From DASQFQ01 sp963730115 (GTDB lineage: Bacteria > Actinomycetota > Thermoleophilia > Solirubrobacterales > Solirubrobacteraceae), in assembly GCA_963730115.1 (NCBI GenBank), contig CAVSQM010000012.1, positions 1-64,000 on the forward strand: a stretch of DNA of 64,000 nt. Direction: 5' to 3'. A program made the translations under genes and the position numbers. This document shows, piece after piece, positions 52,248 through 61,625 of this stretch (positions within the stretch are counted from its first letter, which is position 1; the number at the start of each line of letters is the position of its first letter). The notes beneath the pieces were generated by a model. It did not search any database and was not told the origin of the DNA. It saw only the letters and a program-made list of their open reading frames with translations.

Positions 52248-52893
52248 TCGCGCGCCACACCTCATGAGCGTCTCCGAGACCGACGTCGCGACGTTCGAAG
52301 TCGTGCGCCCGCGGCTGTTCGGCATCGCCTCCCGAGTGCTGGGTGGCGCCACTGAAGCGGAGGACGTGGTGCAGGACGCCTGGATCCGGTGGCACGGAGC
52401 CAACCGGCGCGAAGTCCGGGATGCGCCCGCATTCCTCGCCACGGCGACCATGCGACTCGCAATCAACCTTGCGCACTCCGCGCGCGCACGCCACGAGACC
52501 CCCGGTGACGCCTGGATGCCCGAGCCGATCGACAACGCGGCCGATCCCACGATCGGTGTCGAGCGAGACGAAGAGCTCGAGCTGGCCGTTCGCACGCTGC
52601 TGGAGAAGCTCTCCCCCACCGAACGAGCCGTCTACGTGCTCCGCGAGGGGTTCGACTACCCCTACCGGCAGATCGCCGACGTCCTCGAGCTCTCCGAAGC
52701 CAACGCCCGCCAACTTCTCGTCCGCGCGCGCGCTCGGCTCGGCGGCGAGCGCCGTCGGCCCGTCCAGCGTGACGAGCACCGGTGCCTCTTGGCCGCGTTC
52801 AGCGCCGCCTCGCAGACCGGCGACCTGGCCCAGCTCGAACAGCTGCTCGCCGGTGACGCCCTGGAGAGCCACGAGCTCCCGGCCGCCGCCTAG
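52240..52893 (+). CDS. ECF sigma factor, SigJ/ECF41-like with shortened C-terminus
   Basis: 217 aa, GTG at 52240 overlapping the upstream stop. Region 2: FEVVRPRLFGIASRVLGGATE with AEDVVQDAWIRWHGA. Region 4: LEKLSPTERAVYVLREGFDYP, YRQIADVLELSEANARQLLVRAR. SigJ/ECF41 factors carry a ~100-residue SnoaL-like C-terminal domain; here only its first helices remain (LLAAFSAASQTGDLAQLEQLL), ending at ESHELPAAA. It may therefore be deregulated or controlled by the flanking membrane proteins. Confidence 0.83.
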   Translation: MSDRAPHLMSVSETDVATFEVVRPRLFGIASRVLGGATEAEDVVQDAWIRWHGANRREVRDAPAFLATATMRLAINLAHSARARHETPGDAWMPEPIDNAADPTIGVERDEELELAVRTLLEKLSPTERAVYVLREGFDYPYRQIADVLELSEANARQLLVRARARLGGERRRPVQRDEHRCLLAAFSAASQTGDLAQLEQLLAGDALESHELPAAA

Positions 52894-52925
52894 CTCCCCT
52901 CGCACACACAAACGAAAGGCACGTC

Positions 52926-53267
52926 ATGACCCCCACCGAGAAGCTCGAACAGGACGCCCTGCTGGCAGGCGAAGCAGCCGCCGGCGCGCTCCGCGGGATC
53001 GAGGTTGCGGCCGTCGTGGTCCTCGGGCTCCTGGTGTGCCCGCCCCTGGCGATCCTCGCGATCGTCGTCGTCGTCCCCCTGCTCGTCATCGCGCTTGTCC
53101 TAGGGCTCCTCGCTGCGGTCATCTCGACGCCGTACCTGCTCGTCCACCACCTCCGCGGGCACCATGACCACCTCTCGCAGCTGGGGCATCGCCTCCGCCA
53201 CGCCGGCCGAGCGCTCATCGATCTCGCGCCGCACCGGATCGTCGCCGACGCCCGCTCTCACTCCTGA
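52926..53267 (+). CDS. Two-helix membrane protein next to ECF sigma factor, paralog B
   Basis: 113 aa, MTPTEKLEQDALLAGEAAAGA. Hydrophobic core IEVAAVVVLGLLVCPPLAIL and VIALVLGLLAAVI, followed by STPYLLVHHLRGHHDHLSQLG, matching the end of the 51873 protein. Third gene of the sigma-factor operon. Its 3' end overlaps the convergent lyase-family gene by 10 bp. Confidence 0.65.
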   Translation: MTPTEKLEQDALLAGEAAAGALRGIEVAAVVVLGLLVCPPLAILAIVVVVPLLVIALVLGLLAAVISTPYLLVHHLRGHHDHLSQLGHRLRHAGRALIDLAPHRIVADARSHS

Positions 53268-54044
53268 AGCGAGGCGAGCTGGTCCGCGAAGCGCGTCATC
53301 GCGCCGAGGTAGAGGAAATGTCCCCAGCTCACCCTGGCCACCCCGAGCGCGGCGAGCTCGGCGAGCGAAGGCGTCTGCGGCATGCGTACGACGTTCACCG
53401 CACCCCGGACCTCCGGCACGAAGCTCTGCAGCGCGCCCGGCTCCCACAACACGATCGGGTACACGCAGTCGACGCCGGCCTCGAGGTAGGCAGTCGCGCG
53501 CCGCAGCGCTTCAGGGACGAGCTCCTCCTGGGTTCCAGGGCCGGCGCCGGCGAACATGGCACCGAGGAAGACGTCGATGCGGGCGTTGATCACGAGCGGG
53601 TAGCCGTCCTCCGACGCGGCCTGGCGAACCGCCCTGAGCCACTCCGCGTGCCCGTCGGGATCGCGGAGGCTGCCGGAGCGCGTGATCCGTGTCTTCGAGG
53701 TTGCACCCTGCGGCGCCCACGCTCCGCAGCGCAGCCACGAGCTCGGCCGGCTCCATCCCGTAGCCGGCCTCGGCATCGACCGTCACGGGCGCATCGACGC
53801 TCCGGGCCATCCGCGCAGCCGCGGCGAGCATCTCGTCGGCCGGCGCACGCTCGTGGTCCTCGTAGCCGAGCGCGGCGGCCACCCCGGCGCTGGTGGTCGC
53901 GACGACGGGAAACCCTGCCGCGATCACGGCGTTCGCCGTGGCCACGTCCCAGGCGTTCGGAAGCAGGAGGGGTGCGCCGGGGCGGTGGAGCGACCGCAGC
54001 AGATCGCAGCGGCTCTCGAGATCGGCAGTCTGTGGGAGGCTCAT
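53258..54044 (-). CDS. Isocitrate lyase/PEP mutase family protein (one frameshift)
   Basis: ATG 54044: MSLPQTADLESRCDLLRSLH, APLLLPNAWDVATANAVIAAG, ATTSAGVAAALGYED, VTVDAEAGYGMEPAELV and GCNLEDTDHA. One extra C near 53690 then shifts the frame to SGSLRDPDGHAEWLRAV, INARIDVFLG and AGVDCVYPIVLWEPG. Restored length about 261 aa. TIM-barrel family whose members include methylisocitrate lyases, PEP mutases and oxaloacetate hydrolases. Mg-binding Asp/Glu residues (DAEAGYG, NLED) are kept; the substrate cannot be told. Confidence 0.83.
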
Positions 54045-54106
54045 GTGACGACACTACGCCCGGCCTCGTCGAACTGACAACGAGTCGGCAATAATCGACC
54101 ACCACC

Positions 54107-56872
54107 ATGGTCGACACCTACCGATCATCATCGGGATTGGTCGACCGTCTCGACGAGCGCGAGGTGCTGGAGCGACTCCTCGCGGGGGTGCGCACGGGCC
54201 AGAGCCGTGTGCTGGTCCTCCGTGGCGAGGCGGGCGTCGGCAAGACCGCCCTACTGCGGCACCTGTCGGGAGCCGCGAAGGGATGCCGGATCGCCCGGGC
54301 GGCGGGCGTCGAGTCCGAGATGGAGCTCCCCTTCGCCGGCCTGCATGCGCTGTGCGCGCCGATGTTCGACCGTCTCGAGCGTCTGCCGAGCCCGCAGCGC
54401 GACGCGCTGAGCACGGCCTTCGGGCTGAGCGCAGGACCGCCACCGGATCGCTTCCTCGTGGGGCTGGCGGTCCTGAGCCTGCTGGCCGAGGCCGCCGAGG
54501 AGCAGCCGCTCGTGTGCATCGTCGACGACGCGCACTGGCTCGATCGGGTGTCTGCGCAGACGCTCGCGTTCGTGGCACGCCGGTTGCTGGCCGAGCGGGT
54601 CGGATTGGTGTTCGCGTTGCGCGAGACCGGCGACACGCACGTGCTCGAGGGGTTGCCCGAGCTCGCGATCGACGGGCTGGCTGCCGACGAGTCGCGGCTG
54701 CTTCTGGACGCGGCGATCCCGGGGCCGCTGGACGAGCGGGTGAAGGCCCGGATCCTCGGCGAGGCCGGCGGCAACCCGCTGGCGCTGATCGAGCTGCCGC
54801 GCGGGTTGACGCCGGCGGAGCTCGCGGGCGGGTTCGGGCTCCCCGACGGGCGACCGTTGGCGAGCCGCATCGAGCACACCTTCCTCCAGCGCGCCCAGGC
54901 CCTTCCGCGCGAGACGCAGCTCCTGCTCCTGACGGCGGCGGCAGAGCCGCTGGGCGACCTGAGCCTCCTGTGGCGCGCCGCCGACCGTCTCGGTATCGGC
55001 GCCGAGGCCGGGCAGCCGGCCGAGGCGGCCCGTTTGATCGAGCTGGACGCTCGCGTGCGCTTCCCGCATCCGCTCGTCCGCTCGGCGGTCTATCGCGCGT
55101 CGCATCCGAGCGACCGCCGCAACGTGCACCGGGCGCTCGCCGACTCGACCGACCGGGCCGTCGACCCCGACCGGTGCGCATGGCATCGCGCGCACGCCAC
55201 GGCGATTCCGGACGAGGGAGTGGCTGCGGAGATGGCACGCTCGGCGGAGCGAGCGCAGCGTCGCGGCGGACTCGCGGCGGCCGCCGCGTTCCTGCAGCGG
55301 GCCGCCGAGCTGACGCCAGACCCCGCCCGGCGCGTGGAGCGTTCGCTCACCGCGGCGCAGGCAAAGCTCGACGTGGCCGACGCCGCGTCCGCGTCCGACC
55401 TGCTGGCCGTCGCCGCGCTCGGGCCGGTCGACGAGCTCCAGCGCGCCCGGCTGGAGCGGCTGGGCGCGCAGATCGTGTTCAGGAGCCGGCGCGGGCGCGA
55501 CGCGCCGCCGCTGCTGCTGGAGGCGGCCCGGCGGCTCGATCCGCTCGACGCCAGGATGGCCCGCGAGACCTACCTCGAGGCGATCGCGGCGGCGATGTAC
55601 GCCGGCCGCCTCGGAACCGCTCCGGACGAGCGCGAGGTCGCCGAGGCCGCGCGCGCGTCGACCGGCGAGCAGGCCGAGGGCGCGGCCGACCTGCTCCTCG
55701 AGGCCCTCGTGACGCGGTTCACCGAGGGGTATGCGGCGTCCGCCGCGCCGCTCTCGCGGGCTCTCCGGGCGTTCGGCGAACCCGACGGCGGCGGCGAGGA
55801 TCGCCGCTGGCTCTGGCTGGCGTGCCGCTTCGCTCAGGATCTCTGGGACGACGAGCTCTGGCACGCGCTCGCGACCGGCGGGGTGCGCCTCGCGCGTGAC
55901 ACCGGCGCGCTCCACCTGCTCCCGAACGCGCTCAACTACCTGGCCGCGCTCAACGTCCATTCCGGCGCCTTCAGCACCGCTGCGGCGCAGATCGAGGAAG
56001 TCCGTGCCATCACTCAGGCCACCGGACTCCCGCCGCTCAGGTACGCGGCGGGCACGCTGGCCGCGGCGCGCGGCGATCAGGCGTGGCTGCAGGCACTGGC
56101 CGACGAAGCTCTGCCGGGCGCGATCGCGCAGGGCGACGGGTCGGCGATCGCCCTGTCCTCCTGGTTCATCGCGTTGATGCACAACGGGCATGGCCGCTAC
56201 GAGGAGGCGCTCGCGGCCGCGCGGCGGACGTCTGAGCACACGGACGTCGTGGCGTACGGCTGGGGCCTGGTGGAGCTCATCGAGGCCGGCGTCCGCGGCG
56301 GGCATGCGGACGAGGCCGCCGCAGCGCTCGACCGCCTGAGCGAGCGCACGGGCGCGAGCGGCACCGAATGGGCGCTCGGAATCGAAGCGCGCTGTCGAGC
56401 GTTGCTGAACGGCGAGGAGTCCCTCTACCGCGAGTCGATCGAGCGACTCGCGCGGAGCCGCGCGGTGGTCGAGCTCGCCCGCAGCCGGCTCCTGTATGGG
56501 GAATGGCTCCGTCGCGAGAACCGGCGCACGGACGCGCGCGAGGTCCTGCGCGAGGCCCACGAGAGCTTCAGCCAGATGGGCGCCGAAGCGTTCGCCGAGC
56601 GCGCCGGGCGCGAGCTCCTCGCCACCGGCGAGACCGTCCGCCGTGTCACCGACGACACGCGCGACGACCTGACGCCGCAGGAGATCCAGGTCGCCCGGCT
56701 GGCCCGCGACGGGCACTCCAACCCGGAGATCGGCGCCCAGCTGTTCATCAGCCCGCGCACCGTCGAGTATCACCTGCGCAAGATCTTCCGCAAGCTCGAC
56801 GTCAGCAGCCGCAAGGAACTCCGCGACGCGTTCGCGGACACGTCCGCACAGGCCGTCCTGGGCTCCGTCTAG
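54107..56872 (+). CDS. LAL-type LuxR-family ATP-binding transcriptional regulator (intact)
   Basis: 921 aa. Walker A GEAGVGKT at residues 40-47, VESEMELPFAGLHALC, Walker B-like VCIVDDAHWLD, a long helical-repeat middle (TPR/MalT-like) and a C-terminal LuxR HTH at about 853-905 (LTPQEIQVARLARDGHSNPEIG, SPRTVEYHLRKIFRKLDVSS in overview). Paralog of the frameshifted regulator at 1476-4231 over the whole length. Probably an ATP- and ligand-responsive activator. It converges on the NmrA-like operon with overlapping stops. No clear ribosome site precedes the ATG. Confidence 0.9.
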   Translation: MVDTYRSSSGLVDRLDEREVLERLLAGVRTGQSRVLVLRGEAGVGKTALLRHLSGAAKGCRIARAAGVESEMELPFAGLHALCAPMFDRLERLPSPQRDALSTAFGLSAGPPPDRFLVGLAVLSLLAEAAEEQPLVCIVDDAHWLDRVSAQTLAFVARRLLAERVGLVFALRETGDTHVLEGLPELAIDGLAADESRLLLDAAIPGPLDERVKARILGEAGGNPLALIELPRGLTPAELAGGFGLPDGRPLASRIEHTFLQRAQALPRETQLLLLTAAAEPLGDLSLLWRAADRLGIGAEAGQPAEAARLIELDARVRFPHPLVRSAVYRASHPSDRRNVHRALADSTDRAVDPDRCAWHRAHATAIPDEGVAAEMARSAERAQRRGGLAAAAAFLQRAAELTPDPARRVERSLTAAQAKLDVADAASASDLLAVAALGPVDELQRARLERLGAQIVFRSRRGRDAPPLLLEAARRLDPLDARMARETYLEAIAAAMYAGRLGTAPDEREVAEAARASTGEQAEGAADLLLEALVTRFTEGYAASAAPLSRALRAFGEPDGGGEDRRWLWLACRFAQDLWDDELWHALATGGVRLARDTGALHLLPNALNYLAALNVHSGAFSTAAAQIEEVRAITQATGLPPLRYAAGTLAAARGDQAWLQALADEALPGAIAQGDGSAIALSSWFIALMHNGHGRYEEALAAARRTSEHTDVVAYGWGLVELIEAGVRGGHADEAAAALDRLSERTGASGTEWALGIEARCRALLNGEESLYRESIERLARSRAVVELARSRLLYGEWLRRENRRTDAREVLREAHESFSQMGAEAFAERAGRELLATGETVRRVTDDTRDDLTPQEIQVARLARDGHSNPEIGAQLFISPRTVEYHLRKIFRKLDVSSRKELRDAFADTSAQAVLGSV

Positions 56873-57631
56873 GCCGCCGCCTGCTCACGAGTGCCGGCCA
56901 GCCAGTCGGCGAGCCGCAGGGTCGCGATGCGAGCCTCCGGGCCCGGCAGGAGCGGGTCGCCCCGCACCACGGCCCCGAAGTACCGCGCATCCGGATCGGC
57001 GACGACCCGCCGGCGATCGCCCCGGGTGGCCAGCACGCGGCCGATGGCGTCCGTGAACGCGAACGCCTCGGGCCCGGCGATCTCGACCACGCCGCGCGCC
57101 GGCGGCGCCGTCGCCGCCGCCGCGACGAACCGGGCCACCTCCACCGCCGCGATCGGCTGCACCTGGGTGTCGGGGGCGTGCACGACGTCGCGCTCGGTGG
57201 CCGCATCGGCGACGCGTGCCAGGAACTGCATGAACTGCGTCGAGTGCACGATGGTGAACGGCACCCCAGCGTTCCGGATCAGCTCCTCCTGTGCGACCTT
57301 GGCGCGCATGTAGCCGCTCTCGGGCAGCCGATCGCAGCCGAGGACCGAGAGTGCCACATGGTGCCGCGCACCGGCGCGGCGACCGGGCCTTCAACGCGTT
57401 GCGGGTCACGGTCGTGAAGAAGTTCAGGACCTTCTCGTCGCCCCACGCCGGAGCGTTGGAGACGTCGACGACGACGTCGGCTCCCGCCATCGCCTCGTCG
57501 AGCCCTTCGCCGGTGAACGCGTCGATCCCGAACGCGGGCGACGCGGCCACGGCGTGGTGCGATGCCTCGTGCAGCGCGGTCATGACCTTGTCCCCGATCA
57601 AGCCGCTGCCGCCTACCACGACGATCCGCAT
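56869..57631 (-). CDS. NmrA-like NAD(P)-binding protein 1 (one frameshift)
   Basis: ATG 57631: MRIVVVGGSGLIGDKVMTALH (GxxGxxG), ADVVVDVSNAPAWGDEKVLNFF. One extra base near 57380, then HHVALSVLGCDRLPESGYMR, AKVAQEELIRNAGVPFTIVHS and QPIAAVEVARFVAAAA. About 253 aa. Atypical SDR/NmrA-type NAD(P)H sensor or oxidoreductase (SDR family N). Close paralog of the gene at 57848-58610, with which it shares an operon. Confidence 0.8.
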
Positions 57632-57632
57632 G

Positions 57633-57851
57633 TCAGTAGGCCCCCAGCCGCTCGTAGGCGTCGGTCAGCGCGCGCCCCAGGCTCGTGGTGTCCACGAGCC
57701 AGGGCGAGCCGTCGGCCCGTCCGTCGATGCGGAGGTGCAGACGCCCGTCGTGCAGGACGGTGAACCCCATCAGCTGGTCCCCGCACCAGAACTCTGCTTC
57801 GTTGTTGTAGGCCTCTTCGGGGCCGGTGACGATCACGTTGATCGCGTTCAT
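57633..57851 (-). CDS. Small hypothetical protein between two NmrA-like genes
   Basis: 72 aa, MNAINVIVTGPEEAYNNEAEF, CGDQLMGFTVLHDGRLHLRID, ADGSPWLVDTTSLGRALTDAYERLGAY. The ATG overlaps the stop of NmrA-like 2 (ATGA), and the stop lies within a few bases of the NmrA-like 1 start. Compact alpha/beta composition; no family recognised. Confidence 0.6.
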   Translation of the reverse strand: MNAINVIVTGPEEAYNNEAEFWCGDQLMGFTVLHDGRLHLRIDGRADGSPWLVDTTSLGRALTDAYERLGAY

Positions 57852-58610
57852 CGGGAGACCTCCTGCCGCCGCGCGGCGAACCACGTGTCGAAGTCGATCG
57901 TGCCGATGCGGGCGCCATCGCCGGTCGTGAGCTCGCCGCCGCGCAGCCCCGTGCCGAAGTAGAAGCGCGTGCGGGTCGGCGATGACCTCCCGTTCGTCGC
58001 CGGTGGCGGCGAACAGGCGGCGCGCCCAGGCGTCGACGCCCAGCGCCTCGGGCCCGCCGAGCTCGACGCGGCCGTTGGCCGGCGAGCCCGTCGCGAGCTC
58101 GGCCACGGTCGCGGCGACGTCGTCGGCGGCCACGAGCTGCATCAGCCCGGTGGGCAGCCGGACGCCCTCGTCCTCGGCTCCGGCCTCGACGATCTGCGGC
58201 AGGAACTCGAGGAACTGCGTGCAGCGCAGGATGGTGTAGGGGACGTCCCCGGCCTCGATCTCGGCCTCCTGGGCGACCTTGGCGCGCAGGTAGCCGCTGT
58301 CGGGCAGGAGATCGGCCCCGACGATGGTGACCGCGAGGTGATGGCCGACGCCGGCGGCGCGCTCTGCCGCGAGGAGGTTGCGCGTCGAGGTGGTGAAGAA
58401 CTCCCGGACCGCGTCGTCCTCCCAGGCCGGCGAGTTGGAGACGTCGACGACGACATCGGCGCCCACCATCACATCGGCGAGACCTTCGCCGCTGATGGTG
58501 TCCACGCCCGTCGCGGGCGACGCCGGCACGGCGTCGTGCCCTTGTGCCACCAACCGGCGGACGACGTTGCTGCCGACTCGGCCGCTACCACCGATGACCA
58601 CGATCTTCAT
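57848..58610 (-). CDS. NmrA-like NAD(P)-binding protein 2 (one frameshift)
   Basis: ATG 58610 after GGAAGGA: MKIVVIGGSGRVGSNVVRRLV, ADVVVDVSNSPAWEDDAVREFF, GVGHHLAVTIVGADLLPDSGYLRAKVAQE, QLVAADDVAATVAELA. One extra C near 57967 shifts the frame to RFYFGTGLRGGELTTGDGARI and TIDFDTWFAARRQEVSR. About 253 aa. First gene of a three-gene operon with the 72-aa protein and NmrA-like 1. Confidence 0.83.
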
Positions 58611-59259
58611 GGTGTTCCTTCCTGTTGTGTTGTTCGGGCCGTGCCCGCCATCGTCCGTTACCTGGTGGGGCGATTGCAACGCCTACGCGCGCCGGCGCGG
58701 CACCTGCGCCGCCGCGGCCTGAGCATCCATCCAGTCGCGGTCACGGAGACCTCGCGGCGCACGGGCGGCTCGGCGCCAGCTCGGCGCGCTACGCGCGTTG
58801 AGGAGAAACAGCAGTCGAGGGCTCATACCTGAGCTCCTTCCGGTCGGGATTGCCAACACCCTTGAAGACCGGACACCGGCCCTCGTCGTGACACCGACCA
58901 CGCGAGCAGAGGCGGCCCTGGACGATCGGTGGGAGGACTGGGGTAGCGACCAGGGCGTCGCACGGACGAGACGCGAAGCCGATCGCGGGACGGTCCTCGG
59001 ACAGCTTCAACGCCCACCGAGGAGGCGAGCCCGCATGGTCACACCGAAGAGCGTCGTCGAGACCACCCCGCTGGTGGTCGCATGGTTCAAGCAGCGTGAG
59101 CGGACACAGCGCTCCGCCGCGTGCCCTGCCGCGCCCGATCGGCCGGAGCGTCGCCCTCAGCTGCGCGACCCGCGTCGCCCCAATCGGCTGGTGCCGGCGC
59201 GATGACTTCGTAGCGTCGATCACCCTCGCGCGCCGGCGCGATGCGAAAGACGACGGTGC
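58611..59259. other. Gene-free stretch of about 650 bp
   Basis: Open frames on both strands give only Arg/Ala/Pro-rich sequence without recognisable motifs. The left end is the leader of the NmrA-like operon; no operator-like dyad stood out. Confidence 0.4.
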
Positions 59260-60198
59260 TCACGAGGTCCTCGCGGCTTCATAGACGCGCGGGTTGGCGA
59301 CGGCCGCGGCGCGGCGGCCGGACAGCACGTCGTCCATGCCGGCCGCCATCTCCTCGAACACGAGCGCCCGCGCTCGGCGCGACAGTGCCATCACGTGCGG
59401 GGTCAGCACGACGCCGGGGTGGTGGAAGAGCGGGTGATCGTGCGGCGGTTCGGGGTCGAAGACGTCGAGGCCGACGCCCGACAGCCGCCCGTCCAGCAGC
59501 GCGTCGTAGGCGGCGTCCAGGTCGAGCAGCCCGCCGCGACCGCAATTGATCAGCACGGCGCGGGGCTTGACCAGCCGCAGCGCGGCGTCGTCGATCAAGC
59601 CCTGCGTCTCCGTGGTCAGCGGCGCGTGCAGGCTGATCACGTCCGCCGCGCCAAGTGCCTCCTCGAGGCTGCACGGCGCGTCGTCGGCGTAAGGATCGTG
59701 CGCGAGCACGCGCATGCCGAAGGCGCGCGCGAGCTCGGCAACGCGCCGGCCGATGCGGCCGTAGCCGATCACCGCGAGCGTCGCGCCATCGAGGTCACCA
59801 ACCGGAAACGCCTCGCGCTCGCGCCAGCGGCCATCGGCGACCACGGCCGTCAGCGGCCCGAGGCGCTTGACGAGATGCAGCATCAGGGCGAAGGCACCCT
59901 CCGCGACGCCTCGAGTCCCGCCGTTGGGCGTCACGACGACAGGGATGCCGCGTCGGGTCGCCGCGTCGAGATCCACGCGCTCGACGCCGACCCCGCTGCG
60001 CCCGATCACGCGAAGCTGCGGCGCCGCCTCGATCAGCGCCCCATCGACCACGGCCGCGGCGCGCGCGACGATTCCGATCGTCTCGGGCAGCCGGCGGCCG
60101 ATCGCCTCGCGGTCGTCCGGTTCGACCTCGACGAGCGGGCCGTGGGGCGCGAGGCGCTCACGGACCTGCTCGTCGACGCTGCCGATCGCGAGGATCAC
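59260..60198 (-). CDS. D-isomer-specific 2-hydroxyacid dehydrogenase
   Basis: 312 aa. The GTG at 60198 overlaps the aldehyde dehydrogenase stop (GTGA). VILAIGSVDEQVRERLAPHG, LRVIGRSGVGVERVDLDAATR, NAD site ATLAVIGYGRIGRRVAELARA, the Arg loop NCGRGGLLDLDAAYDALL, and the catalytic-His segment GVVLTPHVMALSR. Intact, unlike the related gene at 13984. Probably reduces or oxidises a sugar-acid or hydroxypyruvate-type intermediate in the iolD-linked operon. Confidence 0.88.
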   Translation of the reverse strand: MILAIGSVDEQVRERLAPHGPLVEVEPDDREAIGRRLPETIGIVARAAAVVDGALIEAAPQLRVIGRSGVGVERVDLDAATRRGIPVVVTPNGGTRGVAEGAFALMLHLVKRLGPLTAVVADGRWREREAFPVGDLDGATLAVIGYGRIGRRVAELARAFGMRVLAHDPYADDAPCSLEEALGAADVISLHAPLTTETQGLIDDAALRLVKPRAVLINCGRGGLLDLDAAYDALLDGRLSGVGLDVFDPEPPHDHPLFHHPGVVLTPHVMALSRRARALVFEEMAAGMDDVLSGRRAAAVANPRVYEAARTS

Positions 60199-61613
60199 GC
60201 GTTGCCGTGCAGGACGATCGTCTTGACGTCCGTCATCTCCTGGACGGCGGCGCGCGGGCCCTCCTTGCCGACGCCCGAGCCCTTGAGCCCGCCGTAGGGC
60301 ATGAGGTCGGCCCGCCACAGGGGGGTCCAGTTGATGTGCACGTTGCCGGCGTCGACCTCGCGCGCGAAGCGCACCGCGTTCGCGACGTTGCCGGTGAACA
60401 CGCCGGCGCCCAGGCCGTAGTTCGTGCTGTTGGCGAGCTGCACCGCCTCGTCGATCCCGGCGACGCTCGTGACCGCGACCGCGGGGCCGAAGAGCTCGTC
60501 CTGGCTGAGCGCCGCATCCGGGCTGACGCCGGAGATGACGGCCGGTGAGATGACCGCGCCGTCGCGCTCGCCCCCCGTGAGCAGCCGCGCGCCGTTGTGG
60601 CGCGTGCTCTCGCGCACAGCCGTCTCCACCCGGCGCGCCTCGCGCTCGGAGATCAGCGTGCCGATGTCCGCGCTGTCCGGGTCTCCGGCGCGGATGGCCT
60701 CGACCTTCGGGACGAGAGCGTCGAGGAAGTCACCGACGATCGCGCGGTCGGCGAGCACGCGCTGGACCGAGATGCACACCTGGCCGGCGTTCGCGTAGCC
60801 GCCGAGCGCGACCGCCTGGGCGGCGAGCTCGATGTCGGCGTCGGGGAGGATGGCCACCGGGCAGCTCGCGCCCAGCTCGAGCGAGAGCTTCTTCACGCCG
60901 GCGACGCGCGCGATCGCCTCGCCGGTCGCGGTGCTGCCGGTGAAGCTGATCTTGCGCACCCGCGGGTCGGACACCAGCGCCTCGCCGAGCTCGCCGCCGG
61001 GGCCGGTCAGGCACGCGATCGCCTCGGGCGCGAGACCGGCCTCGAGCAGGATCTCGACGAGCTTGAGCGCCGTCAGCGGTGTCTGGCGGGCGGGCTTCAG
61101 CACGACGGCGTTCCCTGCCGCGAGCGCGGGCGCGATCTTGTGCAGGACCAGCAGGAGCGGATAGTTGAACGGCGTGATCGCGACGACGACGCCGCACGGC
61201 TGGCGCAGCGTGAAGCCGAGCCGGTTCAGGCCCGCGCCCGCGCCGGCGTCGAGCGGCAGCGTGTCGCCGTAGAGCTGCGACCCCTCGAAGCCCGAGAGGC
61301 GGAGCAGGTCGCCGGCGCGGCCGGCCTCGGCGCGCGCCTCGCCGATCGCCTTGCCGGTCTCGGCGGAGATCGTGGCTGCGAGCTCGTCCACGCGCGTGTC
61401 GGCGATGTCGCCGGCGCGGCGCAGGATCGCCTCGCGCTCGTGCCCGGTGGTCCGCCGCTGCGCGGCCGCACCGCGGACGGCGCCGGCGAGCGCCCGCTCG
61501 ACGTCGTCGAGTCCGGCCACGGGGACGGTGTCGATCACCTCGCCGCTGTACGGGCTGCGCACCTCCTCCTGGCGCGCCCCGTCGGTCCATTCGCCTGCGA
61601 CAAGCATGCGCAT
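60195..61613 (-). CDS. NAD(P)-dependent aldehyde dehydrogenase
   Basis: 472 aa, ATG 61613 after AGAGGAG. ALDH hallmarks: VAITPFNYPLLLVLHKIAPAL, VVLKPARQTPLTALKLVEIL, ISFTGSTATGEAIARVAG, LELGASCPVAI (general-base Glu) and NAGQVCISVQRVL (catalytic Cys). The pattern is closer to succinate-semialdehyde, lactaldehyde or glyceraldehyde-3-phosphate-type dehydrogenases than to CoA-acylating IolA. Located between a HpaI-type aldolase and a 2-hydroxyacid dehydrogenase, so it may oxidise the aldehyde released by the aldolase. Confidence 0.9.
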   Translation of the reverse strand: MRMLVAGEWTDGARQEEVRSPYSGEVIDTVPVAGLDDVERALAGAVRGAAAQRRTTGHEREAILRRAGDIADTRVDELAATISAETGKAIGEARAEAGRAGDLLRLSGFEGSQLYGDTLPLDAGAGAGLNRLGFTLRQPCGVVVAITPFNYPLLLVLHKIAPALAAGNAVVLKPARQTPLTALKLVEILLEAGLAPEAIACLTGPGGELGEALVSDPRVRKISFTGSTATGEAIARVAGVKKLSLELGASCPVAILPDADIELAAQAVALGGYANAGQVCISVQRVLADRAIVGDFLDALVPKVEAIRAGDPDSADIGTLISEREARRVETAVRESTRHNGARLLTGGERDGAVISPAVISGVSPDAALSQDELFGPAVAVTSVAGIDEAVQLANSTNYGLGAGVFTGNVANAVRFAREVDAGNVHINWTPLWRADLMPYGGLKGSGVGKEGPRAAVQEMTDVKTIVLHGNA

Positions 61614-61625
61614 GACGATCTCCTC

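Noticed and set aside
54251..56773. 840-residue open frame antisense to the LAL regulator
   Set aside because: GC-rich third positions keep the antisense frame open. It has no motifs, while the sense strand encodes a full LAL protein.
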